Shown in pieces: positions 36,514-47,942 of a DNA stretch of 64,000 nucleotides. The stretch is from Augochlora pura. Its lineage: Eukaryota > Arthropoda > Insecta > Hymenoptera > Halictidae. The position numbers were made by a program, and so were the translations under genes. Position 1 is the first letter of the stretch. Each line of letters begins with the position of its first letter. Under the pieces are notes generated by a model. It saw nothing but the letters and a program-made list of their open reading frames with translations, did no database searches and had not been told where the DNA came from. Location of the stretch: assembly GCF_028453695.1 (NCBI RefSeq), contig NC_135781.1, forward strand, positions 20,459,640-20,523,639, given 5' to 3'.

Positions 36514-39039
36514 TTATGCATTTGCGACAAAAATGGGTATCTATAACATGAAACAGTAGAGAAATGAAAAATATTTAATAATGTAGATACAGTACCTTCG
36601 ACCCATGATATTGATCAAAGAAAGAAAGCAACTTCGAAGTTGCTTCTACACTTTTTAACACGTAGAGAAAATTAAAATATTTTATAAAGTTCCGCAGCGT
36701 AATGATAAGGAGTAGTTGTCGGGTATGTGAAAAGTTTACGATCCTAAGAAGATTCGAGTTGCGACTCTTTTATTAGCTAGAAACGCATTTTGTTACGTAC
36801 TTCGTATAATCGCGGATTTACTGTAAAAGCGACGGACCAAACGAGACGAAAAGCGAGAAATGGGCAGGGGTGAACGAGCAGGCCCCCGATGTTATTTATA
36901 GGGGTTGCGCGCATTTCTGTCGGGCGCGCGTTTAATGTAAAGCCGGTCTTATCTTTTACGCGATTTAAGGGGGTTGTAACTGCACGTAATCACGCAGCAC
37001 GCGCACACCCGTTGCCGGTCCCTTTCACTTTGGAATCCGTTGAAATGCTCGCGTCTTTCTCTCTTTATCTTTCCATGTGCTCCCCTCTCTCTCTCTCTCT
37101 CATTCTCTTTTTCCCCCACCACTCCGCATCCTAGCATCACTGTGCGAGAATCGCGAAGGAAACACGGTCTTTTTAATCCGCCCTTTTTCCCCATACAGTT
37201 TTCATAACTCTTCGCTCGGCTATGAATTGGAAATGGAGTGCGCCTTGCGATTGCGCCCTCCGCGTTGCTCACAGCGCGCCGCTAATTTCGCCGGTTGCGG
37301 AATACCCACCCTTTTGTTCCCGGAATGAAATATTTTCATTAGAACAATGCGTGCTCGTTGCGCTACAGTCTTCTTTCCGAGACGGGCACGCATCGCGAAG
37401 TAATTAAGCGGCCGGATAGCGCGTGAATTGAAACTTCCGGGTCGTAAACGTGCGTTTATGGGGGATCCCGATGGAAATCGTAAAAAAAGTGCCCGTAAAT
37501 CATTAGCGGTACACTTCAGAAACATATTCTCGACGTCTTCCCATGAAACGGCGTACTATTTCAGGCAAAGTATCGCGTTCACAATTGAGGCCATCGGCGT
37601 AACAAAGGAGTAAGGTTATCAGAAGCATTTCTCCGGTTCGCCATTGTTATGCATTTTTCGCAAATAAATCTGGAAATTAAGGTGCGTGTCGTTTTGCGAA
37701 CGAATATCTTCGAAGTAATAATCTACTAAAATTGAAATAATGCTACATTCAATTCTGCTCGTGGTTTCTTGTAACTAGTAGGTGTGTACATTAAGTAATT
37801 CGTTATCTCTATATACAACACTTTCTTTGCATTTTTTCTATGCACTTATTCTACTAGAATATTCAAATCTCATACTGAATCTACCGAACCTCATCCTTGC
37901 CTTTTTTATAATTATTGAACTTATAAAGACTCTTCCATACGAAGTGATTAATTTTTTTTAATTTAATTTACTATAATATATATAATATATGAATGTTATT
38001 TGTTTCTTCTCAAGTTTAACGAAATCTGACAACAATGGGTAGGTGAAATTAAAGTATTAAAAATATTAGAAGAATTTAAGGACATCTATGTACTACCATT
38101 TTCAACTCAATGAAATTATTCAAGAAAGGACTTTCTATTGTCTTTGGCGTGATTGATTAATGTTCACTTTATATAAGAACCGTAATGAAAATAAATCAAG
38201 ATACATATGCAAGAAACAAAAATTGTTTCATTCTATTAGAGAAATAATTAAGGATTCAATTCAAGCATGCATAATAACAAAAATGGTCAAAAGTCTAATC
38301 AAATTCTTGTCGTTACGAGTAATTATTAAACCGTATATTTCATGGATTTATGGCAAAAATTGATAGAAGAAATACGAAGTAGTGGAAAGATTGAAAGAAA
38401 AGAAAAATTGCGCTCGGCTGCTGCATCCTTCACTCGGCTTCTTATTTTGAGTAAAGATCCGCGGTCTATTGACTATACATATATAACAGCATACCGTAGT
38501 TGTTTCGCAATCTATTCGACGACTTTCGAACAGCTTTCCTTCGAAATTCACCTGTCGAATGTCTGAATAAAATGGAATCGGGAGAGCATCGAGTCGATCA
38601 GTTTTAGCGTAACATTGGGAAGATCGTCGGAAGATTCCCCGGGAAATGGCTGGGCGATTCGCCGAGCCGTTAACTATAACCGTAACCGGCGAGTGATAAT
38701 AGTCGTCGAAACTGGCAGCCGTGCAATTGTCTTTCCGCGTATCCTCGCCGGGTCCAGACTTTCCCACGTGGTATCGGGCAATTTGCGCGCGGCAGCTCGA
38801 GCGGGTCGAGCGCGGCGAACACACACGCGCGCGCGGCCGAAAGAGCTGGTCTACGACACGGGGGACTGTCGCCGTCGTTGTGTCGTAGTGGAAAAGGGTG
38901 GCAGCGAATGCTTCGAGGTAATTTTATTTAGAAACGCCGCGTGCGCGCCACTGTACTCATTACAGGAGGTAATAAAACGGGTCGCCGGGAGCCCGTAGGC
39001 ATACGGACCGTGCTGTGTTTTCGACTAATTAACGTTGCC
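36514..39039. other. AT and GC blocks without gene
   Basis: CpG-rich at about 36.8-37.6 and 38.4-39.38 kb, AT-rich at 37.6-38.4 kb. A (CT)n tract lies at 37084-37100. Overlapping frames on both strands in the GC blocks lack domains. No gene is supported. Confidence 0.4.
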
Positions 39040-39062
39040 CGCCGCCGCCGCCGCCGCCGCCG
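39039..39062 (+). repeat. (GCC)n trinucleotide repeat
   Basis: About seven to eight GCC units in a CpG-rich block. On the minus strand the overlapping 89-codon frame ends in a glycine run because of this repeat. Confidence 0.85.
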
Positions 39063-40754
39063 CGGCGCTTCGTGCCCGCTTTTAATATCGGCGCGTTTGC
39101 GTCCCATTCGAATATTCCGTGCACTCGCTCGACCCCCGTTAACGGCGTTGTTTCGCGGATAATTTCTTTCTCGCGACCCGCAACAGTTCTTCCAACCCCC
39201 GCGCTCGAGGACAACGATAAGGCTCGAGACCCTTTGTGCGGCGACGATGAACGCTCGGCGTTGGACGCGATCCGAGCCTCATGTTCCCAATTTTTCATTT
39301 AAATTGGCTCGAGTATCGAGATTGTTCCTCGCCGAGAATTCATCTGACATTTTATGACGCCATGAGTTTCGAGAAATAAAGATATCAATAAAGCAAGCAG
39401 ATATACCTCGGCGCTGCTGAAATTACACGTGTGAACTTAATTGTGAAGTGATGAAAGTGTTTCATACTGAGACAACATGCACCTATTTAATTTTTAATTT
39501 TAAATTTTAATTTCCGCGTAGACGTGAAGATAAAATAAATAGTAAAGTTTATGTTTCTCCATACCCCTGTAACTCATGCTGTATTGTATGAAGAAACAAA
39601 GAAAATCTCTATTTATGTATTGAAATCTTTTAGTTTGCTTTTACTTTGAAAATAATAAATAATATTTTGATTACCAAGATTTTATTTTGGATCGTCTGAG
39701 ATAGTTTTAGTCTCAAAATAACTGCAGAGCGATATATTTTATAAAGGATGCGATTCATTTACAAATGATTGGATCGCTTAATTGCGAAAGAAGGTAATGC
39801 TTCTCGTTAGAACGTAAATGAGAGCTTACGCAAAAGAACGGTAAAAGATTCTGCAATTTAACAGTATAAAAACACCATAGTTAGACAAAGGTGTAATGAA
39901 ACGTAATACTGTATTTTCTTGGTATTTACGATGGCGAATCTGGTTTCCATTTCCGTGTTTTTTGAACAGAGTGGTATAGCACAACAGCCTATATCCTCTC
40001 TTAACATTGTTGTTTATTTAATGTATCACCACCTGTATGACGTTCGTCTAAAAATTCCTCATCTTCCCCGCAGACAGTGAAAATGATAGTTATTGACCCA
40101 TAGTAAACGGTAAAGGAACGAAGTAGCCGAATCGACAGCCTGATAACTATCGATCGACCGTAATTGTCAAGCTATACCGTATATACCGCGTGCGTGTCGA
40201 TAGACGCGAGCTTCCGGAACCGAGCGTTATAGGCATCTCGCGACCGTGAACAATGCTCGTTTATTTGTAATTATAATTAATTTATTTTCAGCTCTATTAC
40301 GAAGGGTGCGTTCATTTCAGGTTCGGTAAACACCGCAGTGCCCTGCCCGGCGTCGATAGCCACGTTTATTATAGTTAATCCGCCGATAGAACGGCATCAG
40401 CAGTCTCGAGAATAGCAATTAACGATTATTCTTTTACTCGCGTTTTCCACGTTTCGCTCATGTCTACCTCTTACCACTTGAATATTTACCGTTGTTTCCC
40501 CGCGGCGCTGACGCACTACATTAATCGATTTTAATCTACCGAAAAAAATAGTCGACTGTTTAATTTCTGCGAACATCAGTTAATCAAAAACTCGAGATTC
40601 GAATCATCAGTTTATCTTAAATCGTTTTATTAATATTTCGCTCATTTTGTTTATTAAAATGTTTTGTATAAACCCATTTTTATGTAACAGTTATAACAGT
40701 TTTCTCGAGAAAGTTATTAATTACATGAGAATAAAGTTTTTTGATTTGACATTG
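39063..40754. other. CpG-rich end, AT block, short GC block
   Basis: 39.38-40.08 kb is AT-rich and 40.08-40.52 kb is moderately GC-rich. Two acceptor-like sites (ending near 40290 and 40320) are present without a matching donor. No gene is supported. Confidence 0.4.
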
Positions 40755-40853
40755 TTAAGCGGTTTGTTGTTTTTGATGAGTATACTAGTCATGAGGAAAT
40801 AAAAAACATTTCGGGCTATTACCAGAATCTCGTCAAAACAGCTAACCGATTAA
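40755..40853. mobile_element. Mini MITE, GGTTAGCTGTT family, 99 bp
   Basis: The left end is TTAAGCGGTTTGTTGTTTTT followed by GATGAGTATACT. The right end in reverse complement is TTAATCGGTTAGCTGTTTTG followed by ACGAG. TTAA on both sides. It is one of the smallest complete copies here and is related to 7387-7493 and 60808-60960. Confidence 0.75.
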
Positions 40854-41063
40854 ATTAAAGAAATAAACGTTACTAACGAAATTAATTGTTCTTAAAATTA
40901 ACCGCGCCATTGAAAGTAAACTACGCCATGTTTCAAACGAATTTTTATGCTACCAAATTCTGTTATACTTAACACGAATTGAATCATGAAAAATTGAAAT
41001 GCTGTAGGACGAAAGAAATGTCTTGGTTCTGGAGTTAAAATGGCTTCGAGTGCAAAGACTTAA
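40854..41063. mobile_element. Right-end fragment, CCCTTTGCACTCG family
   Basis: The sequence AAAATGGCTTCGAGTGCAAAG followed by ACTTAA at 41036-41063 matches the terminal part of the elements at 23501 and 56592. No convincing left end is visible upstream, so this is likely a truncated copy; only the last 30-60 bases are firmly assigned. Confidence 0.5.
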
Positions 41064-42496
41064 AAAATAAAACAGACATTTCGCTACAACTTAACTCTAG
41101 TACATTTTAACAGCCACGTACACACTTTTTTGGTCGAACCACAAGAAAAAAAAGTTTTCTAATTGTGTTTATTTAATTATTTACTGGACAGAGTACACTT
41201 ATGCGAATCTGTTCGACACTACAGCCGACGAACTTATCCATTGTTGTCACAACGTGTAGCGCAGCAGTCGCGTAGCTTTTATGCAGTATTGTGTCAACTT
41301 GAAACCGGAAACGGAAAATTCTACGAGTTTAAATGTCACGAACAACGCGAAGTCTTGATACCCGCAAAAGAATTGATTTTCGCCAGACCCGTGAGGTATA
41401 CTTGGAACTGAAACACCGTTCTATCTTCTAGTCGGTCGCGATTACGAATATGTATTTCCCCCAGCTCTTTCCACGGAATCGCGACTTCTCCGTATCCGCT
41501 CGCGGTCGTTCTCGCAGCCGGCCGACGCGATCGTTGTCTGCGAAATTACAACACCGGCCGCGGCTGATCCGGACAGCGATAACGTCGGATGGGCGAGAAA
41601 AAGCGACGAGGAACGCTCGCGAGCGTATTCAACGCGACCGTGTCACCGTGCTAATTGTCCCGTCACGATTCATTCCCGATCGAAGTCACGGAAAGGGCGT
41701 CCACTTCTCGTTATTCTTTGCCGCCGTTGCGTCGCGTTCGATCGACCACGGGCCGGCCAGCGAATCCCAGTTTCCCGGGAACAAAGCACGCCGAGAACTT
41801 TGTCCGCTCCTCCTGAGAAATATCGCACGACGAACATCTGTGTACTCGTTCCTTCGCCTCCCCGAGGATCCTCCAGGAGCTGTGTAGACAGGCAATAAAC
41901 CATAAGTCGTTGACGGCTCGGAGGAGACACCGAACGCTTCTTTTCCCCATTTCGTTTTTTTTTCCTTCAGCATCTGAATTCCCTCCGTGGCTCTCTCCGC
42001 CCCTTTTCCTCGTTATCTTCCTCTCTCGCCTCCTCCGGAAAACCTCCCCGGTCGAACTCCATGGAGAAAACGTCGAGTAGCTGCTGCGGTTGGTTCCCCT
42101 CGCGAAACACGGTCGACTCGCTTTTAATCGTTATTGTCCTAATGTAAGTGTTATAAAACCACCCCCGGTTGTCGCATTACGGTCAATGGTACGCGACACA
42201 ACGGCTTCTTGGGGATCGAGACTCTCCACCCCCGGTGGGATAACGCTCGAATTTCGCGTTACAGGATGCTGCTCATACTGTCCTGCCTGCTCAACGAAAT
42301 TCGAAGTCGTTTCATACGATTTCGTGGTTTGAATTATAGTGCATAGCAGAGTATCGGTAACTTTATTTTGCTAATTTATTTTAATACCTCGTGATGTGTG
42401 TCAAATGATAGGAGAGTATATTTGGGTAGAAGGTGTAGAAAACAGTGATCAAATATTTTATTACAGTAAATTACAATTATTATGTACAGTTATAAG
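41064..42496. other. AT spacer, CpG-rich block, AT spacer
   Basis: 41.4-42.33 kb is CpG-rich with frames of 80-145 codons on both strands and no domain. The rest is AT-rich. No gene is supported. Confidence 0.4.
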
Positions 42497-42547
42497 ATTA
42501 TTATATACGATTATATGTGATTACATAGGATTATATACAATTATTCG
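42497..42547. repeat. Degenerate decamer tandem repeat
   Basis: Units related to ATTATATACG follow each other at a period of 10: ATTATATACG, ATTATATGTG, ATTACATAGG, ATTATATACA, ATTATTCG. A helical-turn period of this kind in AT-rich DNA could produce intrinsic curvature. Confidence 0.7.
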
Positions 42548-42554
42548 AGCCTTA

Positions 42555-42665
42555 CGACTCGTTTTTATGGTTGCCGATTATAAACAAATTTAAGAACGAG
42601 TCAAGAGTCATTGCATCCCCTCTTCCTAAGTTGTCCATTTATATTTGCAAGACAATTGAGGGACA
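42555..42665. mobile_element. Half of a fold-back MITE related to 50518-50700
   Basis: GTTTTTATGGTTGCCG at the left and CCCCTCTTCCTAAGTTGTCC then TTTGCAAGACAATTG towards the right match, in order, sequences of the fold-back element at 50518-50700. The other arm is not clear, so this is a partial copy. Confidence 0.55.
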
Positions 42666-43019
42666 ATTGAGGAAAAGTTGTTGATAACATATCAACATTA
42701 CTAATAATTTTGTTTAATAAAATTTGTGTCAATACAAATTTTACCGTATTCTATACATTCAAAGTAATTATTTCCATAGTTCTATTATTTTATATTTTAC
42801 TTGAAGCGTTAGTTATTACGGGACTGCGCATTTTATGAATTTATTACAAAATAGAGTACGTGAAATTTTAAGCAGTGAAATACAAAAAAAGAGTTAAAAA
42901 CTCTAATACGTCATTTTTGAATTATTTAAATCATTAACGAAAGAAGGGAAGTTCTGTGCAACTCTTATTTATTCTTTTTAGCTATTACCTTCGAATTCAA
43001 ACTCTATTAGGAAAAATGT
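42666..43019. other. AT-rich spacer
   Basis: AT-rich sequence. I see no gene or delimited repeat. Confidence 0.5.
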
Positions 43020-43100
43020 GTTTCATAGCACCACCGCCGGTCAAATGACCGTTTTCATATTATTTATTTCATAATTATGAAAGTAATAAAGCTGGATTCG
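43020..43100. mobile_element. Partial GGTCAAATGACC-type MITE
   Basis: The palindrome CCGGTCAAATGACCG (43037-43051) is followed by an AT-rich stretch that aligns with the end of the element at 55274-55497 (palindrome then TTTC/ATATTATTTATTTC/ATAATTAT). The terminal TTAA is decayed and the opposite end is not recognised. Confidence 0.5.
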
Positions 43101-44932
43101 TTAAAAATTGTTGAACGCATTTCTATATTCAAGCACACGCTTTTATACAAACTGCGTAAAATTTGAACGAATTCTATCTTGCGGATATTACGAAGCAATT
43201 TTTGTTTGCCGTTTTCAAACCTCGGTAGGTATATTGTTAAAATCGTTGGTTACTACAGTCTGTAATACTCGGTTCGCGCCACCCTGATGAAAGATACGAT
43301 ATTACCAGATCTTCGTCATTCAACTTAGAGGTCGCAAAGCAACGCGCTGCTATGAAAAGACGATTGTACAGCGGACTGCGAACACTATGCGTGCCGCTGT
43401 TTACAATAAATAACAAGGAATTAATTCGGGGTGCGATTTAGCCGAAGCGCGCGCATTTGGCAGCGTTCCCCAACCCTTAATTCGCACGTTTCGCTTTCAG
43501 GAACCCTCGTTTCGCTTCTTTGTCCCGGTTCGTCCTCTCTGCCCTCCACCTTGCGCTTCGGCTCCGTGCACCCTTTAATACTTTTACAACGCGATATATA
43601 CAAAAAGGTCGCACCCTCGCGCGGGGGTTGCTCGGTTCCGTGAAAAGCGGTCGCGGTAGAGGGAGTGTATCCGGCGCGATCTTCTTCGCCCCGTTGGTCG
43701 AGGGTCAAAGGTAACGGGGGCCGAGATCGGGGACAGTTAATCGCGGTTGTTCGCGTCTAATCGCGGGGTCGGCGTTTCCGCGCGGCCGGAGCAGCTTTGT
43801 TCTAGGTCGGAAGCGCGGCCCGGGCCAGTCTCGGATTAGGAAACCCGTCTCGCTCGGTTTTTCTCAGGTATTTATGCAAATGAGCTCTCGGATTCTGAAA
43901 GCAATCCTGTGTTTAGCGTCCCGGCGGACCGAGAGAGTCAAGGTTTCCCGGCGAGACGCGCTGGATCAGTCGGATCGTTCCGAACGAGAGGAATCTCGTT
44001 TTCTCTCGTCCACGTCCGACAAGGTCGAAGGACATATAATACTTTGTCGAAGGAGGGAACCGCGCGCGGCTTTGGTTCGATCGGCTTATAATTGGATTAC
44101 CGCGGTCGTAATTCGCGGCGACCGCTAGTCACAGCTATTACCGAACCGCCATGAATAATGTATTGTCGGTTATAGAATGCCTCGGCCCCCGAACAATGAT
44201 TGTCATTGACTCGATGATGAACCGAAGTATCAGATTCGTATCGGTAATGAATGCCGGCGACGCGACGAGACGCGACGAGACGGCAGGGGACGCGCGACGC
44301 TCGTTCCCTTGTTGCAATTACAATCGGATCCCATGACGTTCCTGCGGTTTGACGATTGTAATGCCGTATTCTAACATTGTACGCGCCTCGGCAGATGTCA
44401 CGTGGCCCTGAAAGAACCCTCGTCCACATCGGGATATATCCTTATCTACGATCAGAGACGGCCACATACGATACGAGATCTCGTATACAGATAGATACCC
44501 TCGCGACGCACAATGCTGCGCATACGTAAAAACGAGGACTAAAATCAAACTTGCGACGATGAAAATCTACGACTCTGTGTCGGTTCTCGCATGGACGCGA
44601 GAAGTTTTTATGAGCTCGTTGGCGGTTAACTGATTTTTCGAGAGCTTTAAAAAAGGGGAAAGTGTTTGTTTCGCATCGATCATCTTCTGTTGGGAGGTGA
44701 TTCGATTCAGTCTATTCTCAAATCGGTAACTGTCAGATTTGATCTACATAGTCTGTGTTAAAGAGTGGTCTTATCACTGTGAGTATCTAAATTACACAGA
44801 GGAGGACTATATTTTGATCATTTAGAGAATATCTTTTTCTAATTTCTAGTTCTTCAAAGCGACACATTTCTTATAAAGGTAGTTCTACGTTCCAGCAAAA
44901 TAAAAATAACCTGTACACTTGTCAATAATTAC
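43101..44932. other. AT spacer then CpG-rich block
   Basis: 43.25-44.64 kb is CpG-rich. An acceptor-like CGTTTCGCTTTCAG ends at 43500 and a donor-like CAAAGGTAACG lies at about 43710; the 210 bases between are partly open but have no recognised protein. A short direct duplication (GACGCGACGA twice) is at 44259-44280. No gene is supported. Confidence 0.35.
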
Positions 44933-45054
44933 TATCGATGTATTCCGATCACAAGTGTATAGTTGCTTATCCTTTTAATTATTTGGGTTATGTCAGGTTA
45001 TCGATGTATTCCGATCACAAGTGTATAGTTGCTTATCCTTTTAATTATTTGGGT
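44933..45054 (+). repeat. Recent tandem duplication, period 66 bp
   Basis: 56 bases starting TATCGATGTATTCCG at 44933-44988 recur identically at 44999-45054. The 10-base remainder lies between the copies. Because 66 is a multiple of three, an open frame runs through both copies and repeats MYSDHKCIVAYPFNYLGY. Perfect identity implies a recent event or an assembly artefact. Confidence 0.9.
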
Positions 45055-45210
45055 CACTTACTTTATATCTATCAAATCATTCTACTACATTTTTACTACA
45101 TTTTTAACATGTACTTATTACCATATTTGTTTTGTTTTATCTCCTACTGGGCATCCGCCCGTAAATAAACAAAATACATAAAAATAATAATAATACCGAA
45201 ATCTTAAAGA
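45055..45210. other. AT-rich spacer
   Basis: AT-rich sequence without supported features. Confidence 0.4.
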
Positions 45211-45540
45211 TTACACAAATAATGTATTGAATCGTTCGGAAAGTTGATCGTTGTTTAGAAACGAAACTATTTGACATTTTTCTTTTAGCTTTGAATTCAT
45301 GTGTTCATACGAGTTCTGTTTTTTATTGATAAAATACTGAACCAAGTGCCTTTTCAACAAACCGAAATGTTTGTGACAAACGAAAGGAATATTCCGAACG
45401 GCCCAATATAAATAACAAGTATAGATCCAGTCCGCATTTCCACGGATTCGTATGATGACTCGACTCCATTCTTTGATCTCGAACCAGTCTCCGTAAAAAT
45501 GGAATTCGGAAACGGTCGCTCGCAGCACGGATAGCTCTTA
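45211..45540 (-). CDS. Candidate coding fragment, unknown product
   Basis: On the minus strand about 109 codons are open between a TAA at 45541-45543 and the TAA before 45211. There is no ATG near the start; the first is about residue 79 of the open stretch. The translation is balanced, with four tryptophans (GDW, EWS, ADWIY, YWAV) and a lysine-rich middle (LLKRHLVQYFINKKQ), which is more protein-like than the other chance frames. I recognise no family. It could be the last exon of a gene, a transposon relic, or chance; the upstream sequence has only a weak acceptor-like AG. Confidence 0.22.
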
Positions 45541-47767
45541 GATCAGCATATATTTCGAGCGTAGGCTGGTTGAAGATGACTGATAGACGACGCGGCAGTC
45601 GAGGGTTAATGCACCGGTAGACACGCGATCATTATTTTTCAATATGTCCGCTGGAAGGAGGTAGTTTTGAGCGCGGCGCCGAGAGCGGAGGAAGGTCGTG
45701 CTCGCGCGATCGTCTATTTGTATCTGTCATCGTCATGAGGGAGAAAAAGGCTGCGCTCTCGGGCTCCCGTTGCGTTGTGCCCTCGGAGAAAGAGAAAACC
45801 AGCTAGGGGATACTCGCAATCCCGATTCGTTACAATAACTCTGGTTTCTTGTGCAACAAGCCTCTCCCTGCGCTCCGGAGGCATTCGAATTCGATCGACG
45901 GGTATTTAACCAGTCTCGTCTTATTAGGCACGCGTACACACACGGGGACACGTGTGCGGTGCGCGTGCAACAACCTCCTCGTTCCATCGCGATGAAGCAT
46001 GGCTATCCCTTTTTCGAGGATTCCAGCGGAACGCGGGCTGAATTTGAATCCGGTCGCCGTTTAAGCGGCGAGCTGGCGGGAATTAACAAATTGGAATATC
46101 GTCTTTTTCTTCGATAATGATGATTGACGCGTCGATTGACATGACTGAGCTCTTTGTCGAAACTTCAAACCCAATTTTTGTGTTGCCAGATTATAATTAC
46201 AATAATTGTAATAACAATTGTAATAGCCATTTAATGTTCACTAAAGTAAGTACATTTTTGTGAATTTTTGTTATGTTATCGTGTTTATGAGGCGAAACAG
46301 AGTTAGCTCCAGTTTATCAATAGAATAAAAATGAATTAATTAATCCACTCCTTTATGCGATTGTCATATGTGAAATGGCGATTTTTCGAATTGATAACTT
46401 TCGTTTAATTCTGACGAATGAAAATCACTGTCTGATGCCGAATGTGACGCAATATCTTGCTGCCTATAGTTTGATGTTTCCGCAGCTGACGATATTAGTG
46501 GTCAACTTCACATTATAATCAAGTCATAACAATAGCAAACAAAAAATGGATTCCAAACCAATTCGACTTACTTATTCGTAAGAATTTTAATTGAGACATA
46601 ATACCATGAAAGCAATGCAAAATTTCAAAATGCATTCGAAACAGGTACAGTTAATCAACGTACCACACAATCACAAGTTTTGCAGCTTTGTACGTCCACT
46701 TTGTAAGTGCGGTCGTAGGTGAAATAAATTGTGTTGGTTTTTATGTCATTTATGCGATCGTTAATTGGAATGTCAGCGAGAAACGCGTAGTTTATTGTTA
46801 AAAATCAAAGTACTCTTGACCTCGTGAAAGTGCTAAAGAATAGCTTGCTAACGAAATCCCTAAAACGTTAAAGACGTTGAGTTGCTGCGCAGCGTCCAAT
46901 TAACAACGGAACAGTTTCGAAACGCGTGCGTATCGTCGTTCCGTCGAGCTTTCCGTGAGCCCGAGCCAGTTGTTATGAAATTTTTTAAAGGCCACCATCG
47001 CGCTGAGATATACGCCCCGCCCGTATATACAATCCTGGAAGCTATACCGGTAACCCTACGGGGGTGAACATAAAACCTGTTTCAAGTAGAAGGCCAAAAT
47101 TACACGTCCCGTAGCTCAAGTTTAGTTGGTGATCGCGCAGGCTCTTGGGCATAAAACAGTATACTGCCGCCTCTCCGAGGAGCTACTAAGATGAGTAGCA
47201 GCGATCCTTCGCGGAAAACGGTACTCGCCCCGCTGTTCCGAGGTGTTAGCCGCTTTATATGCTCGATCCGGCTCCAAACGAAGCTACAGCTCGATAATTA
47301 GAGCGCTGCATCGCCGGATCCTCTTCCAATACCATCTTCGAAGAAACGCATTCAAACGCCATTCAACGCCATTTCAGTTCCCAAAGCGATCCACTATGTC
47401 TTGTCTACGTCGCAACATTGAAAAAACCAGCGTTGGATATTAATTAATAGACTGCGGATCATTCTGCGAAATAAACATTTTTCTCATTGGTTCCATGAAA
47501 CAGAAATTAGTTAAAAATGTAATGCCTTTTTCAACGATGTTAATACAGTAAAAGTAATGCAACAGAATTTTTTAATTCATTTTGGGCGTTCATTGCTCTG
47601 GATTAATACTTAAAATTATCATAATGATTTGTCTTATGTCGATATTTAATCATTTCTATTTTCAATGGGGTGTACTGTAAGAGCAATTGATTTTTATTTT
47701 GTCTTTTGATGTTGCGTTAGCTATTTGAAGTACATTAGATGCAGAATTGCTTACCATTTAAATACAT
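45541..47767. other. GC, AT, GC, AT blocks without gene
   Basis: CpG-rich at about 45.54-46.13 and 46.86-47.45 kb, AT-rich elsewhere. A small dyad ATTACAATAATTGTAAT lies at about 46196. At 47448 the 12-mer AGACTGCGGATC occurs and recurs at 48232, probably ends or pieces of a dispersed repeat. No gene is supported. Confidence 0.4.
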
Positions 47768-47942
47768 TTAACCTTTTAACTGTTATCTAGAATGAGAAAG
47801 TATAATAGTGGTACTACTTACATTACATTCATATTTTAAATTGTACAAAGATCATGGTAGATCAAATCTTTCCTAAATACCATAAATTGAACAGTATTGC
47901 TCTCGCCCGTACCAGGTACAGACTGGACGCTTAAGGGGTTAA
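47768..47942. mobile_element. piggyBac-type MITE, 175 bp
   Basis: The left end is TTAACCTTTTAACTGTTATC and the right end in reverse complement is TTAACCCCTTAAGCGTCCAG. TTAA flanks both ends. Near the right end is a dyad around GTACCAGGTAC. Non-coding. Confidence 0.7.

Noticed and set aside
43501..43711. Acceptor-donor pair enclosing about 210 bases
   Set aside because: Frames are only partly open and the translation is arginine-rich; motif pair is likely chance in CpG-rich DNA.
47090..47170. tRNA-like impression (GTAGCTCAAGTTTAGTTGG)
   Set aside because: The D-arm-like match is not followed by a T-loop GGTTCRANYCC or a foldable cloverleaf.
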